A stretch of DNA of 52,902 nt from an uncultured Algoriphagus sp. Its GTDB lineage: Bacteria > Bacteroidota > Bacteroidia > Cytophagales > Cyclobacteriaceae. Position 1 is the stretch's first letter; the number at the start of each line of letters is the position of its first letter. This document shows positions 9,153 through 17,286 of the stretch, piece after piece. Location of the stretch: the NCBI GenBank assembly GCA_903952135.1, contig CAJBER010000036.1:1-52902 (forward strand). The letters run 5' to 3'. Both the position numbers and the translations under genes were made by a program. The notes under the pieces are model-generated. The model was not told where the DNA came from, did no database searches, and was given only the letters and a program-made list of their open reading frames with translations.

Positions 9153-9844
9153 GCTTCGCCTACAATGAGTTTAAATCCTTCCCCATGAACGGTGATGATT
9201 TGCACTCGAGGATCGTCCTTCAAGATTTTTCGGATTTTGCTCAAGTACACATCCATGGAACGTGCATTGAAGTAACTGTCGTCGCCCCAGATTTGCTTGA
9301 GCGCGTGGCTTCGGTTGACCAATTTGTTGGTTTCGGAGGCAAGAAGTCGAATCAGTTCGTTTTCCTTAGAGGTAAGTTTGTGCTTTCCTTCTGGCCCTTC
9401 GATGTATTGCTCATCGTAGTGCAGCACAAAGGCTCCAAAAGTGTAGGTTTTTAAGGGACTAACGGCGGCTCCTTTTTGCGTACGCTTGAGGATGGCGGAT
9501 ATCCGCAACAAAAGTTCCTCCATGCTAAACGGCTTGGTCAGGTAATCGTCGGCACCAATTTTTAGGCCATCGATTACATCCTCTTTTTGATTTTTAGCAG
9601 TCAGGAAAAGTACCGGTTGATCTTCCTGCACTTTCTTGATTTCCTTGGCTAGGGTGAATCCGTCTTTTTTGGGCATCATCACATCCAGCAGACACAAGTC
9701 AAACTTGTCTTTCTTAAACTTATTCCAACCTTCCTCTCCATCACGGCAAAGCGTGGTGTCGTATCCTTTCATTTGCAGGTATTCCTGGAGGATGTCTCCT
9801 AGGTTGGGATCGTCTTCTACAACTAATAGTTTGGCCTTGCTCAT
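9149..9844 (-). CDS. OmpR-family response regulator (RprY-like)
   Basis: DNA-binding output of the adjacent kinase. The receiver has D11/D12, phospho-acceptor D54 (LLDVMMP), T82 and K104 (TKPF). A winged-helix Trans_Reg_C domain follows, with LTSKENELIRLL and the recognition region near RSMDVYLSKIRKIL. The length (231) and layout match Bacteroides RprY. The start ATG overlaps the stop of the kinase gene (ATGA), a translationally coupled pair. Targets cannot be told from this window. Confidence 0.92.
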   Translation of the reverse strand: MSKAKLLVVEDDPNLGDILQEYLQMKGYDTTLCRDGEEGWNKFKKDKFDLCLLDVMMPKKDGFTLAKEIKKVQEDQPVLFLTAKNQKEDVIDGLKIGADDYLTKPFSMEELLLRISAILKRTQKGAAVSPLKTYTFGAFVLHYDEQYIEGPEGKHKLTSKENELIRLLASETNKLVNRSHALKQIWGDDSYFNARSMDVYLSKIRKILKDDPRVQIITVHGEGFKLIVGEA

Positions 9845-11556
9845 TGTTTTTTAGGTAGGTTAATGGTGAAGGAACTCCCCTTTCCAAGTTCGGACTGCAC
9901 CTGGATCGTGCCATGGTGGGCCTCAAGCATTGTTTTTACATAGGATAAACCCAAGCCAAAGCCTTTTACATCGTGGACGTTGCCAGTAGGAACACGGTAG
10001 AATTTGTCAAAAATCTTTTTTACCGCATCCCGACTCATGCCTATTCCCTGGTCCTGTAAGGTGATCTGAACTTCGGGGCCCTGTTCTTTTACGGCCACTC
10101 GGATGCTAGGGTTGGATGGAGAATACTTATTGGCATTGTCCAGCAGGTTGTTGAAAAGGTGGGTCAGGTGAAAAACATCTCCCACGATGTAGGGGTCTTT
10201 CATTTCGCAGATGAATTCAATTTTTCCTCCTCGGTTTTCTACTTGAAGGGCAAACTGATCCATGCAGGCCTGCAGCATTGCCGGCAGGTGAATGGACTCC
10301 AATTTGAGATCAAACTCATTTCTATCCAGGGCTGCCGCCTGCAATACTTTTTCCACCTGGGTTACCAGGCGCTTATTCTCTTCACGGATGATTCCCAAAT
10401 ACCGGTTTCGAAAGGTGTCCTGATTGCTCAACTCGGGATCCTGCAAGGCCTCTACCGCAAGGCTTACCGTGGCAAGCGGAGTTTTAAACTCGTGGGTCAT
10501 GTTGTTGATAAAATCATTTTTGATGTCAGACAGGGCTTTCTGTTTTAAAATGATCCGTATCGCATAGTAAAAACAAAAAATGATCACCAAAATAAAGAGG
10601 ATGGAACTGGAAATCGGAAGCCATACCTGCCGAAACACGTGGCTACTTTTCTCAGGAAAATACACGTAGACAAAATTGTCGTTGCCCAGAATATCGTTTG
10701 GAAACAATTTGGACTGAAGCCCCTCTTGAAGTAAGACTTGAGGATCGAGCAATTGCCCAACGCCAATCAAGTCTCCCTCTCCCTGCTTGATTCCTAATTC
10801 AAAATCCTCTGTGATTCCCTTTTCCAACAACTGGCTTTTCAACAAGCGACGCAACTGTGCCGTGTCGAGACGATCCATAATCGCTTGCTGTCCCTCTGCG
10901 AGTTCGGAAAAAGCCTGATTCATCAACTCAATCTTGATGTTGGTTTTTCGAATTTTATCCAAGGCATCATCCGAAAGATTGACCTCGGTGTCAAATTGAG
11001 GCACAATTCCGGTGTAAGGGCGAGGCTGCTCCCTGGCAAATCGCTGTTTCTGGTTTAAGTATTCGAGTTGCCGCTCCTTCTCTTGGAGCAAAATCTGCAT
11101 TTCGTCAGGGGTAAATATGGAGGACGCCACCTCAGGAGTCATGTAAGCAAAAAAGTTTTCGAGTTCCGACAAAATAGTAACATCCATCCCCCTCGACAGC
11201 AACATTCTGCGAAAGGTGCTGCTCACTTGAGGTACCGGAGATAGGACTAGCGTATCTACTAAGGAAGGCCGTGTATACGTTCTGTTGGTGTTGATCTGCA
11301 ACTCAATGGGATCAATTTTTTTGAAGATGGACTCCTTTAACTCCGGGTCCTTAATCAATTTATTGAGCAGCACATCTGAGGTCTCTCCCTTCTCCAATTC
11401 CGCGACGGTTCCAGACAAGGCCTGCAGCGCGTTTTGGTCAAAACGCTCCTTGTTGATCCGAATCGCATTACGTATCCAATAGTATTGAAAGCCCATCAAG
11501 CCAAAGCTCGCCAGGGACATCAAGACAATAATCAACGTAATGTTGCTTTTGGACAT
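9841..11556 (-). CDS. Sensor histidine kinase (RprX-like)
   Basis: Membrane sensor kinase of 571 residues. One span lies near residues 8-26 and a second near 318-340, enclosing a periplasmic region of about 290 residues rich in coiled-coil-like sequence. The H-box is THEFKTP with H355; the N-box is FNNLLDNANKYSP, G1 DQGIGMS, F-box FDKFYRVP and G2 GFGLGLS. It should phosphorylate the regulator encoded in the 4-nt overlap downstream. The divergent neighbour is lysA, and a hairpin lies between them. Confidence 0.92.
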   Translation of the reverse strand: MSKSNITLIIVLMSLASFGLMGFQYYWIRNAIRINKERFDQNALQALSGTVAELEKGETSDVLLNKLIKDPELKESIFKKIDPIELQINTNRTYTRPSLVDTLVLSPVPQVSSTFRRMLLSRGMDVTILSELENFFAYMTPEVASSIFTPDEMQILLQEKERQLEYLNQKQRFAREQPRPYTGIVPQFDTEVNLSDDALDKIRKTNIKIELMNQAFSELAEGQQAIMDRLDTAQLRRLLKSQLLEKGITEDFELGIKQGEGDLIGVGQLLDPQVLLQEGLQSKLFPNDILGNDNFVYVYFPEKSSHVFRQVWLPISSSILFILVIIFCFYYAIRIILKQKALSDIKNDFINNMTHEFKTPLATVSLAVEALQDPELSNQDTFRNRYLGIIREENKRLVTQVEKVLQAAALDRNEFDLKLESIHLPAMLQACMDQFALQVENRGGKIEFICEMKDPYIVGDVFHLTHLFNNLLDNANKYSPSNPSIRVAVKEQGPEVQITLQDQGIGMSRDAVKKIFDKFYRVPTGNVHDVKGFGLGLSYVKTMLEAHHGTIQVQSELGKGSSFTINLPKKQ

Positions 11557-11691
11557 GCTACAAAATTAAGCGGATAGCGGGGTAAGGGGGCATTCTTAAC
11601 ATGTTTTAACGAGTAATCTAAAGAATCTTCTTTCAATTTCCCCTTTTAGACCGTATTCTAGCATTTCGAATTTGTTGGTTTTCTAATTACA

Positions 11692-11740
11692 TACCCAAAA
11701 AAAGGAAGGTTCTATGCCTTCCTTTTTTATTGTTTGGGTA
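11692..11740. terminator. Bidirectional hairpin between divergent genes
   Basis: A stem AAGGAAGG / CCTTCCTT with A- and T-runs on its flanks reads as an intrinsic terminator on both strands. Outer bases TACCCA / TGGGTA extend the inverted repeat. No gene is known to end here: the kinase and lysA are transcribed away from it. Confidence 0.45.
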
Positions 11741-11746
11741 TTTTTG
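11739..11746 (+). promoter_or_regulatory. Possible -7 box upstream of lysA
   Basis: TATTTTTG fits the Bacteroidota -7 consensus TAnnTTTG and lies 26 bases before the lysA start. No convincing -33 TTG at 19-20 bp is visible, so this is weak. Confidence 0.25.
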
Positions 11747-11772
11747 CCGATTCAACCTAATCTCCTCCGCTC

Positions 11773-12996
11773 GTGCTCAAGCCCACGCACATTCAAGGTG
11801 TAGCCATCGAAGCCTTGGCCAAAGAATTTGGAACCCCCCTTTACCTATATGATGGGGAAAAAATTGTGCAGCAAATTCAAACGCTACAAACTGCTTTTGC
11901 CGCCGTTCCGCTTCGAATCAAATATGCCACGAAAGCCCTTTCTAGCCTTTCCGTACTGAGCCTGATTCGGAAAGCCGGAGCCGAACTCGATGCGGTGTCC
12001 TTAGAGGAGGTCAAACTCGGGCTTTTGGCAGGCAGCAGCCCTGCTGAAATCATGTATACACCTAGCGGAGTATCTTTTGCAGAAATCCAAGAAGCCGTAA
12101 AAATCGGGGTCATGGTCAATGTGGATAGCCTTCCGCTTTTGGAAAAATTTGGACAGACCTACGGCAGCACTGTGCCGATATGCATCCGCCTCAATCCGCA
12201 CATTCTTGCAGGTGGAAACCTGAAAATTTCAGTGGGACACAAGGAAAGCAAATTTGGAATTTCGATAGAGCAACTGCCTCAAATCCTGAAGTTGGTACAT
12301 CGCTACCAAATCCCTGTGGCAGGATTACACATCCACACCGGTTCGGACATCTACGATGCCGAGGTGTTTTTGAAGGGCGGAAAAGTCTTGTTTGAAGCGG
12401 CCATGCAGTTTCCTGACTTACGCTTCCTCGATTTTGGTGGTGGATTTAAGGTGGCCTACAGCACAGAGGATACGGCTACAGATATCCCCGAACTCGGTCG
12501 CATTGTGAGCGCAGCTTTTCTAGAATTTTGTGAAAAATACGGACGCGCATTGGAGCTTTGGATCGAGCCGGGGAAATACCTCGTCTCTGAAGCAGGCTAC
12601 TTGGTGGTGCAGGCCACGGTAGTGAAAGAAACCCCAACCCTTCATTTTGTGGGGGTAGACTCCGGGCTCAACCACCTCATCCGTCCCATGATGTACGATG
12701 CCTACCACGACATCTACAACCTCAGCAACCGCGAAGGAGCCACTGCGCCCTACACTGTGGTGGGCTACATTTGTGAAACGGACACCCTTGCCGCTCACCG
12801 CCAACTCCATACCGTGAAGGAAGGTGACTTGTTGGTGCTCAAAAACGCCGGCGCCTACGGATTTACGATGGCCTCCAATTACAATGCCCGCCTCCTGCCT
12901 GCTGAAGTACTAGTTTGGGAGGGCAAGGCCCACTTGATTCGCAAGCGAGAGCGGTTTGAAGACCTCCTCCGCAATCAGGAGATGATTCAGTGGTAG
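11773..12996 (+). CDS. lysA: Diaminopimelate decarboxylase
   Basis: Last step of lysine synthesis: PLP-dependent decarboxylation of meso-diaminopimelate. Fold-III features include the PLP lysine K54 in YATKALS, the HIHTGSD segment near 196, the glycine-rich phosphate site FGGGF near 219, EPGKYLV near 268, and the substrate-side CETD motif near 334 contributed from the other subunit. The start is GTG at 11773. The length of 407 residues is normal. It has its own strong terminator downstream. Confidence 0.93.
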   Translation: MLKPTHIQGVAIEALAKEFGTPLYLYDGEKIVQQIQTLQTAFAAVPLRIKYATKALSSLSVLSLIRKAGAELDAVSLEEVKLGLLAGSSPAEIMYTPSGVSFAEIQEAVKIGVMVNVDSLPLLEKFGQTYGSTVPICIRLNPHILAGGNLKISVGHKESKFGISIEQLPQILKLVHRYQIPVAGLHIHTGSDIYDAEVFLKGGKVLFEAAMQFPDLRFLDFGGGFKVAYSTEDTATDIPELGRIVSAAFLEFCEKYGRALELWIEPGKYLVSEAGYLVVQATVVKETPTLHFVGVDSGLNHLIRPMMYDAYHDIYNLSNREGATAPYTVVGYICETDTLAAHRQLHTVKEGDLLVLKNAGAYGFTMASNYNARLLPAEVLVWEGKAHLIRKRERFEDLLRNQEMIQW

Positions 12997-13054
12997 CCAC
13001 AGCCTTTTCGCGCATCAAATTGCTGCCGCCAGTTAAATCAAAACATTCCCCAGC

Positions 13055-13087
13055 AAAAAGGGCTTTAGTAAGTAAAGCCCTTTTTTT
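13055..13087 (+). terminator. lysA terminator abutting the photolyase start codon
   Basis: A stem AAAGGGCTTTA / TAAAGCCCTTT with loop GTAAG is followed by seven T. The T-run ends directly at the ATG of the next gene (13088), leaving no room for a separate leader. Confidence 0.75.
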
Positions 13088-14617
13088 ATGACGAAAATCC
13101 TCCGTCTGGTGTTGGGAGACCAATTGAATAGCCAGCATTCCTGGTTTGCCGCGCCCAACTCCTCTGTCACCTACCTGATGCTGGAAATGCGTCAGGAAAC
13201 CGACTACGTCACCCACCACATCCAAAAAGTGGTTGGCTTTTTCTTGTCCATGCGCCAATTCGCACAGGAACTCCAAGCGCAAGGACACCAGTTCATCTAC
13301 CTGACCCTTGACGATCCACAAAATCAGCAATCGCTCCCGGCCCAAGTTCAGGCCCTGGTCAGGAAAGAAGGGTTTACTCGATTTGAATACCTGCTCCCGG
13401 ATGAATACCGACTGGATCAGCAACTCCAGGCTTGTTGTGCAGACCTTGACATCCCTTGCCAGGCCTTTGACACCGAACATTTCTTGAGTGACCGGGAGTA
13501 TTTAACGAACTTTTTTAAGGGAAAAAAGACCTTCCTAATGGAGTCCTTCTACCGGGAGATGCGCCGGAAGTACCAGGTCTTGATGGAGGGAAACCAGCCG
13601 CTCACCGGCCAATGGAATTACGACCAAGACAATCGCCAAGCCCTAAAAGACAAGTCCCTGATTCTTGCGCCACGCCTCCACCCCAAGCAGGCAGGTCCGA
13701 TCGTAGACCTGCTGGATCGCTGTGGAGTGAGCACCGTGGGAACCATTGACACCGAAGCCTTCGTCTGGCCCACTTCCCGAAAAGAAAGCCTCGAACTCCT
13801 GGACCATTTTTGCGAACACCTACTTGTCCACTTTGGCTCCTACCAGGACGCGCTCACTACCTGGGACCCTTACCTTTTTCATTCCCGTTTGAGTTTTTCC
13901 CTCAACTGCAAACTGATCTCCCCCTTGGAAGTGGTACAGACTGTGGAGGCTTACTGGTCCAGGCGCCAAGACCAAATTGGCATTGCCCAAGTAGAAGGAT
14001 TTATCCGACAAATCCTCGGTTGGCGAGAGTACATGCGGGGAATTTACTGGGCCAAAATGCCGGATTTTGCCCAACTCAATTACTTTGGCCATGACCGGAA
14101 ACTTCCGGATTGGTTTTGGACGGGTAACACAAAAATGAACTGCCTCAGCCAATCCATCCAGCAGTCCTTGGATTTGGCTTATGCCCACCACATCCAGCGG
14201 CTAATGGTGACAGGCAACTTTGCCCTACTGGCGGGCATTCATCCCGACGAAGTTGATCGCTGGTACTTGGGCATCTACATCGACGCCATCGAATGGGTCG
14301 AAATCACGAATACCCGCGGCATGAGCCAATTCGCAGACGGAGGTATCGTCGGCACCAAGCCCTACGTATCTTCGGCCAACTACATCAAAAAGCAAGGCAA
14401 CTACTGCAGTACCTGCGCCTACCAGGCCGACAAAAAAACGGGGGAAGGATCCTGCCCTTTCAATAGCCTCTATTGGCATTTCCATGCGCGCAACCGAGAC
14501 CTGCTTGAGAAAAATCCACGCATCGGCATGGTCTACCGCACCTGGGACAAGATGGGCAATCAGCAGGCCATATTAGCGCAAGCCGAAGCCTATCTCCTCG
14601 ATTTGGAAAACCTGTAA
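13088..14617 (+). CDS. Fe-S cluster photolyase/cryptochrome (PhrB-type (6-4) photolyase family)
   Basis: Predicted FAD- and 4Fe-4S-containing photolyase of the FeS-BCP class, which repairs (6-4) photoproducts or acts as a blue-light receptor. The N-terminal LRLVLGDQLN is the diagnostic start of this class. Four cysteines C352, C440, C443 and C456 reproduce the spacing of the PhrB cluster ligands (350, 438, 441, 454) with a constant offset of two. The length of 509 matches PhrB. No other in-frame start fits, so the ATG adjoining the lysA terminator must be used. The gene is richer in GC than the polysaccharide region. Confidence 0.9.
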   Translation: MTKILRLVLGDQLNSQHSWFAAPNSSVTYLMLEMRQETDYVTHHIQKVVGFFLSMRQFAQELQAQGHQFIYLTLDDPQNQQSLPAQVQALVRKEGFTRFEYLLPDEYRLDQQLQACCADLDIPCQAFDTEHFLSDREYLTNFFKGKKTFLMESFYREMRRKYQVLMEGNQPLTGQWNYDQDNRQALKDKSLILAPRLHPKQAGPIVDLLDRCGVSTVGTIDTEAFVWPTSRKESLELLDHFCEHLLVHFGSYQDALTTWDPYLFHSRLSFSLNCKLISPLEVVQTVEAYWSRRQDQIGIAQVEGFIRQILGWREYMRGIYWAKMPDFAQLNYFGHDRKLPDWFWTGNTKMNCLSQSIQQSLDLAYAHHIQRLMVTGNFALLAGIHPDEVDRWYLGIYIDAIEWVEITNTRGMSQFADGGIVGTKPYVSSANYIKKQGNYCSTCAYQADKKTGEGSCPFNSLYWHFHARNRDLLEKNPRIGMVYRTWDKMGNQQAILAQAEAYLLDLENL

Positions 14618-14650
14618 TTTCTGAAAGGAACTACTATTACCTAAGCTGGC

Positions 14651-15748
14651 TTAGTCTCCAATCCACTCCGCTACAAAGAGGTTGGTGTCGCGTGTGCCCC
14701 CATTGTTACGGTTGGAGGCAAATACCAAGTACTTGCCATTGTTAGAAAATACCGGGAAGGCATCAAAGGTACCGTCATGCGTAATTCGCGTAAGCCCTGT
14801 GCCGTCTAGATTGACCATAAACAGGTTGAAGGGATACCCGCGCTGGGTTTGGTGGTTGGATGCAAAAATCAACTTCTTGCCAGATGGGTGGAAGAAGGGT
14901 GCCCAGTTGGCCTTACCCAAACTGGTGATCTTGCGGATGTCTGTGCCATCTACATTGGACACATACAATTCCATGTCGGTTGGCTTCACCAATCCCTCTT
15001 TCAATAAGTCTTTGTATTCTTGGATCGCTTCCGGAGTCTGTGGTCTAGAGGCTCTCCAAACCAACTTGGTTCCATCGGGAGAGAAGAAAGCGCCCCCATC
15101 GTAGCCCAATTCGGTCGTGATTTGTTTGACGTCAGTCCCATCAATATTCATGGTAAACAATTCCAGGTCGCCGGTACGCATTGAAGTGAACACGATTTTA
15201 TCGCCTTTTGGAGATACCGTGGCCTCTGCATCATAGCCGTCCTCTTTGGTCAATTGGGAAAGAATGTTTCCCTTCATGTCGGCAGTGAAAATATCAAAGC
15301 TAGGGTAGATCGGCCACACGTATTTGCCATCGGCTCTTCGCTCAGGTACTGGAGGGCAGGCTGGGTCTACCAAGTGGGTAGAGGCATATACGATGGTTTT
15401 GTCTCCTGGGAGAAAATAGGCGCAGGTGGTACGACCAAGCCCTGTGCTGAGTCGAGCGGGGATGTTCTTGGACAAATCATCCTTTTTCCAGTCTAAGTAA
15501 AACATCTGGTCGCAAGAGTTTCCCCATTTCGCGAAGTCCGACTGAAACACCAGTTTGCTATCGTCAAAAGACCAGTAAGCCTCTGCATTGTTGCCCCCAA
15601 AAGTAAGTTGCTTGATGTTTTTGAGGTATTTCATCTCCTCTGGGTGAAGCAACAACGAATCCGAAGCGGATCGCTTCTCCTGGGCCATAAGGGTAAGGGA
15701 GGAAATAAGCAGGGGAAGTACAATTCCCAGTTGGCGTAAAGTTTTCAT
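14651..15748 (-). CDS. Secreted TolB-like PD40 beta-propeller protein
   Basis: An N-terminal signal peptide (residues 1-22, ending LMAQ) is followed by about six WD40-like PD40 blades, visible as repeated SPKGDKIVFTS, SPDGTKLVWRA, HPSGKKLIFAS and SNNGKYLVFAS segments. Propellers of this type bind partner proteins or ligands in the periplasm; it lacks the TolB N-terminal domain, and no tol-pal genes are nearby, so it should not be named tolB. It is divergent from an M28 peptidase gene, with which it shares a 72-bp promoter region. The function is otherwise unknown. Confidence 0.8.
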   Translation of the reverse strand: MKTLRQLGIVLPLLISSLTLMAQEKRSASDSLLLHPEEMKYLKNIKQLTFGGNNAEAYWSFDDSKLVFQSDFAKWGNSCDQMFYLDWKKDDLSKNIPARLSTGLGRTTCAYFLPGDKTIVYASTHLVDPACPPVPERRADGKYVWPIYPSFDIFTADMKGNILSQLTKEDGYDAEATVSPKGDKIVFTSMRTGDLELFTMNIDGTDVKQITTELGYDGGAFFSPDGTKLVWRASRPQTPEAIQEYKDLLKEGLVKPTDMELYVSNVDGTDIRKITSLGKANWAPFFHPSGKKLIFASNHQTQRGYPFNLFMVNLDGTGLTRITHDGTFDAFPVFSNNGKYLVFASNRNNGGTRDTNLFVAEWIGD

Positions 15749-15770
15749 CTGTAATCTTGACTAGAAAGAA

Positions 15771-15802
15771 TGTGCCCGCAAAGATACTACTTATTATCTT
15801 TG
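15771..15802 (+). promoter_or_regulatory. Candidate promoter of the M28 peptidase gene
   Basis: TATCTTTG at 15795-15802 matches TAnnTTTG, with TGTG (one mismatch to TTTG) 20 bp upstream. It lies 18 bp before the ATG. Confidence 0.4.
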
Positions 15803-15820
15803 GGCTAAATATCCCTCCCA

Positions 15821-17062
15821 ATGAAACTACAACTATTTAAGTTCCTCCCCCTTCTTGTCTTTGCGCTACTCGTTGGATCCTGTGATGGGCCTCCTACGGA
15901 CGAAGAATTACACGCTTCGCTGAAAAAGGACGTGTACTTTCTCGCTGCCGATGACTTGGGCGGGAGAGCCATAGGCACGACTGGCGAGCAAAAAGCCGCC
16001 GACTACCTTGCCCAAGAGTTTGAAAAGTTAGGACTGACCCCCATGGGTACAGCTGGGTTTTTCCAGGAGTTCACCGTTTCCAAGCCAAGCAACCCTCACG
16101 AGGAGGCGGTGATTGGTACCGACGGAGCGGGCGTGACCGGTCGAAATGTGATTGCTTATTTAGATAAAAAAGCAGACAAAACGATCGTGATCGGCGCCCA
16201 CTTTGATCACTTGGGCATGGGCGGACAAGGCTCACTCCACCGAGGAGATTCAGCCATCCACAATGGCGCGGACGATAATGCTTCGGGTACCGCCGCACTT
16301 TTGGCGCTTGCGAAGATTTTCAAGTACGAAACACTTAAAAGCAACATTCTCTTCATCGCTTTCTCTGGGGAAGAAAATGGGCTTTGGGGCTCCAATTATT
16401 TTGTCAAAAACCCAACCCTAGACCTGAAGACGGTCAACTACATGATCAACATGGACATGGTGGGCCGACTAAATGCTGAAAAATCCCTGGCTGTCCATGG
16501 CGTAGGCACAAGCCCTAGTTTTTCTCCCGTGCTTGACCCCATCAATACCGATAGCCTTAAACTGGTTCCTTCCGAATCCGGGGTAGGGCCGTCTGATCAT
16601 ACTTCTTTTTACCTGCAGGATCTGCCGGTGCTGCACTTCTTCACGGGTCAGCACGAAGACTACCACAAGCCTAGTGATGATGCGGAAAAAATCAATTACG
16701 AAGGACTGGTACAAGTCGTTCGCTACATTTCTAGACTAATTGCTGGGCTGGACGCCGAACCCAAGTTGGCCTTCACCAAAACCAAAGACTCCAGTGATTC
16801 TCCTCGATTCACCGTTTCCATGGGCGTAGTACCCGACTACCTCTACGACGGCAAAGGGATGCGCGTAGACGGAGTATCGGAAGGCAAGCCTGCCCAGGCT
16901 GCTGGCTTGATGAAAGGTGACATCGTCATCCAACTCGGAGATTCTACCATCAACGACATGATGGGCTACATGCGTGCTTTGAGCGTATTTAAAAAGGGAG
17001 ATTCTACCCAGGTGGTCGTGCAGCGCGCCGGCCAACGACTTGAGACAAAGGTCAAATTCTAA
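15821..17062 (+). CDS. M28 family aminopeptidase lipoprotein with C-terminal PDZ domain
   Basis: Zinc aminopeptidase anchored as a lipoprotein: the lipobox LVGSC puts the lipidated cysteine at C21. Metal and catalytic residues follow the M28 pattern: H127 in GAHFDH, D151 in GADDN, E184/E185 in SGEEN, D212 in NMDMVG and H282 in EDYHKPSDD. Residues about 335-410 form a PDZ domain (GVSEGKPAQAAGLMKGD), which suggests regulated or substrate-recruiting peptidase action in the periplasm. The length of 413 is usual for the M28-PDZ arrangement. A strong hairpin terminator follows. Confidence 0.9.
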   Translation: MKLQLFKFLPLLVFALLVGSCDGPPTDEELHASLKKDVYFLAADDLGGRAIGTTGEQKAADYLAQEFEKLGLTPMGTAGFFQEFTVSKPSNPHEEAVIGTDGAGVTGRNVIAYLDKKADKTIVIGAHFDHLGMGGQGSLHRGDSAIHNGADDNASGTAALLALAKIFKYETLKSNILFIAFSGEENGLWGSNYFVKNPTLDLKTVNYMINMDMVGRLNAEKSLAVHGVGTSPSFSPVLDPINTDSLKLVPSESGVGPSDHTSFYLQDLPVLHFFTGQHEDYHKPSDDAEKINYEGLVQVVRYISRLIAGLDAEPKLAFTKTKDSSDSPRFTVSMGVVPDYLYDGKGMRVDGVSEGKPAQAAGLMKGDIVIQLGDSTINDMMGYMRALSVFKKGDSTQVVVQRAGQRLETKVKF

Positions 17063-17081
17063 GAATTCTCCTCCACCATTC

Positions 17082-17124
17082 AGAAGCCGTTGAACAGCAC
17101 ATGTTCAACGGCTTCTTTGTTTCT
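17082..17124 (+). terminator. Intrinsic terminator after the M28 peptidase
   Basis: A perfect 14-bp stem (17082-17095 with 17103-17116) with a 7-base loop is followed by TTGTTTC, 20 bp after the stop codon. Confidence 0.75.
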
Positions 17125-17286
17125 AGGTGGTTCATGTCGGTTTGGGACAAATTGGTATTCCCTCCAGTCTCCAATTTTTTCCGTTTAACACCCCCATTTT
17201 TCACCCCCCAAAAAAGCCCCTTTCTACTTGCTAATTCAATCCTTTGGGCTGATATTGAAGGAATTAGCACATCAAATAGCCCCACT

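Noticed and set aside
14651-15748. TolB of the Tol-Pal system
   Set aside because: Only PD40 blades are present; the TolB N-terminal domain and tol-pal neighbours are missing.
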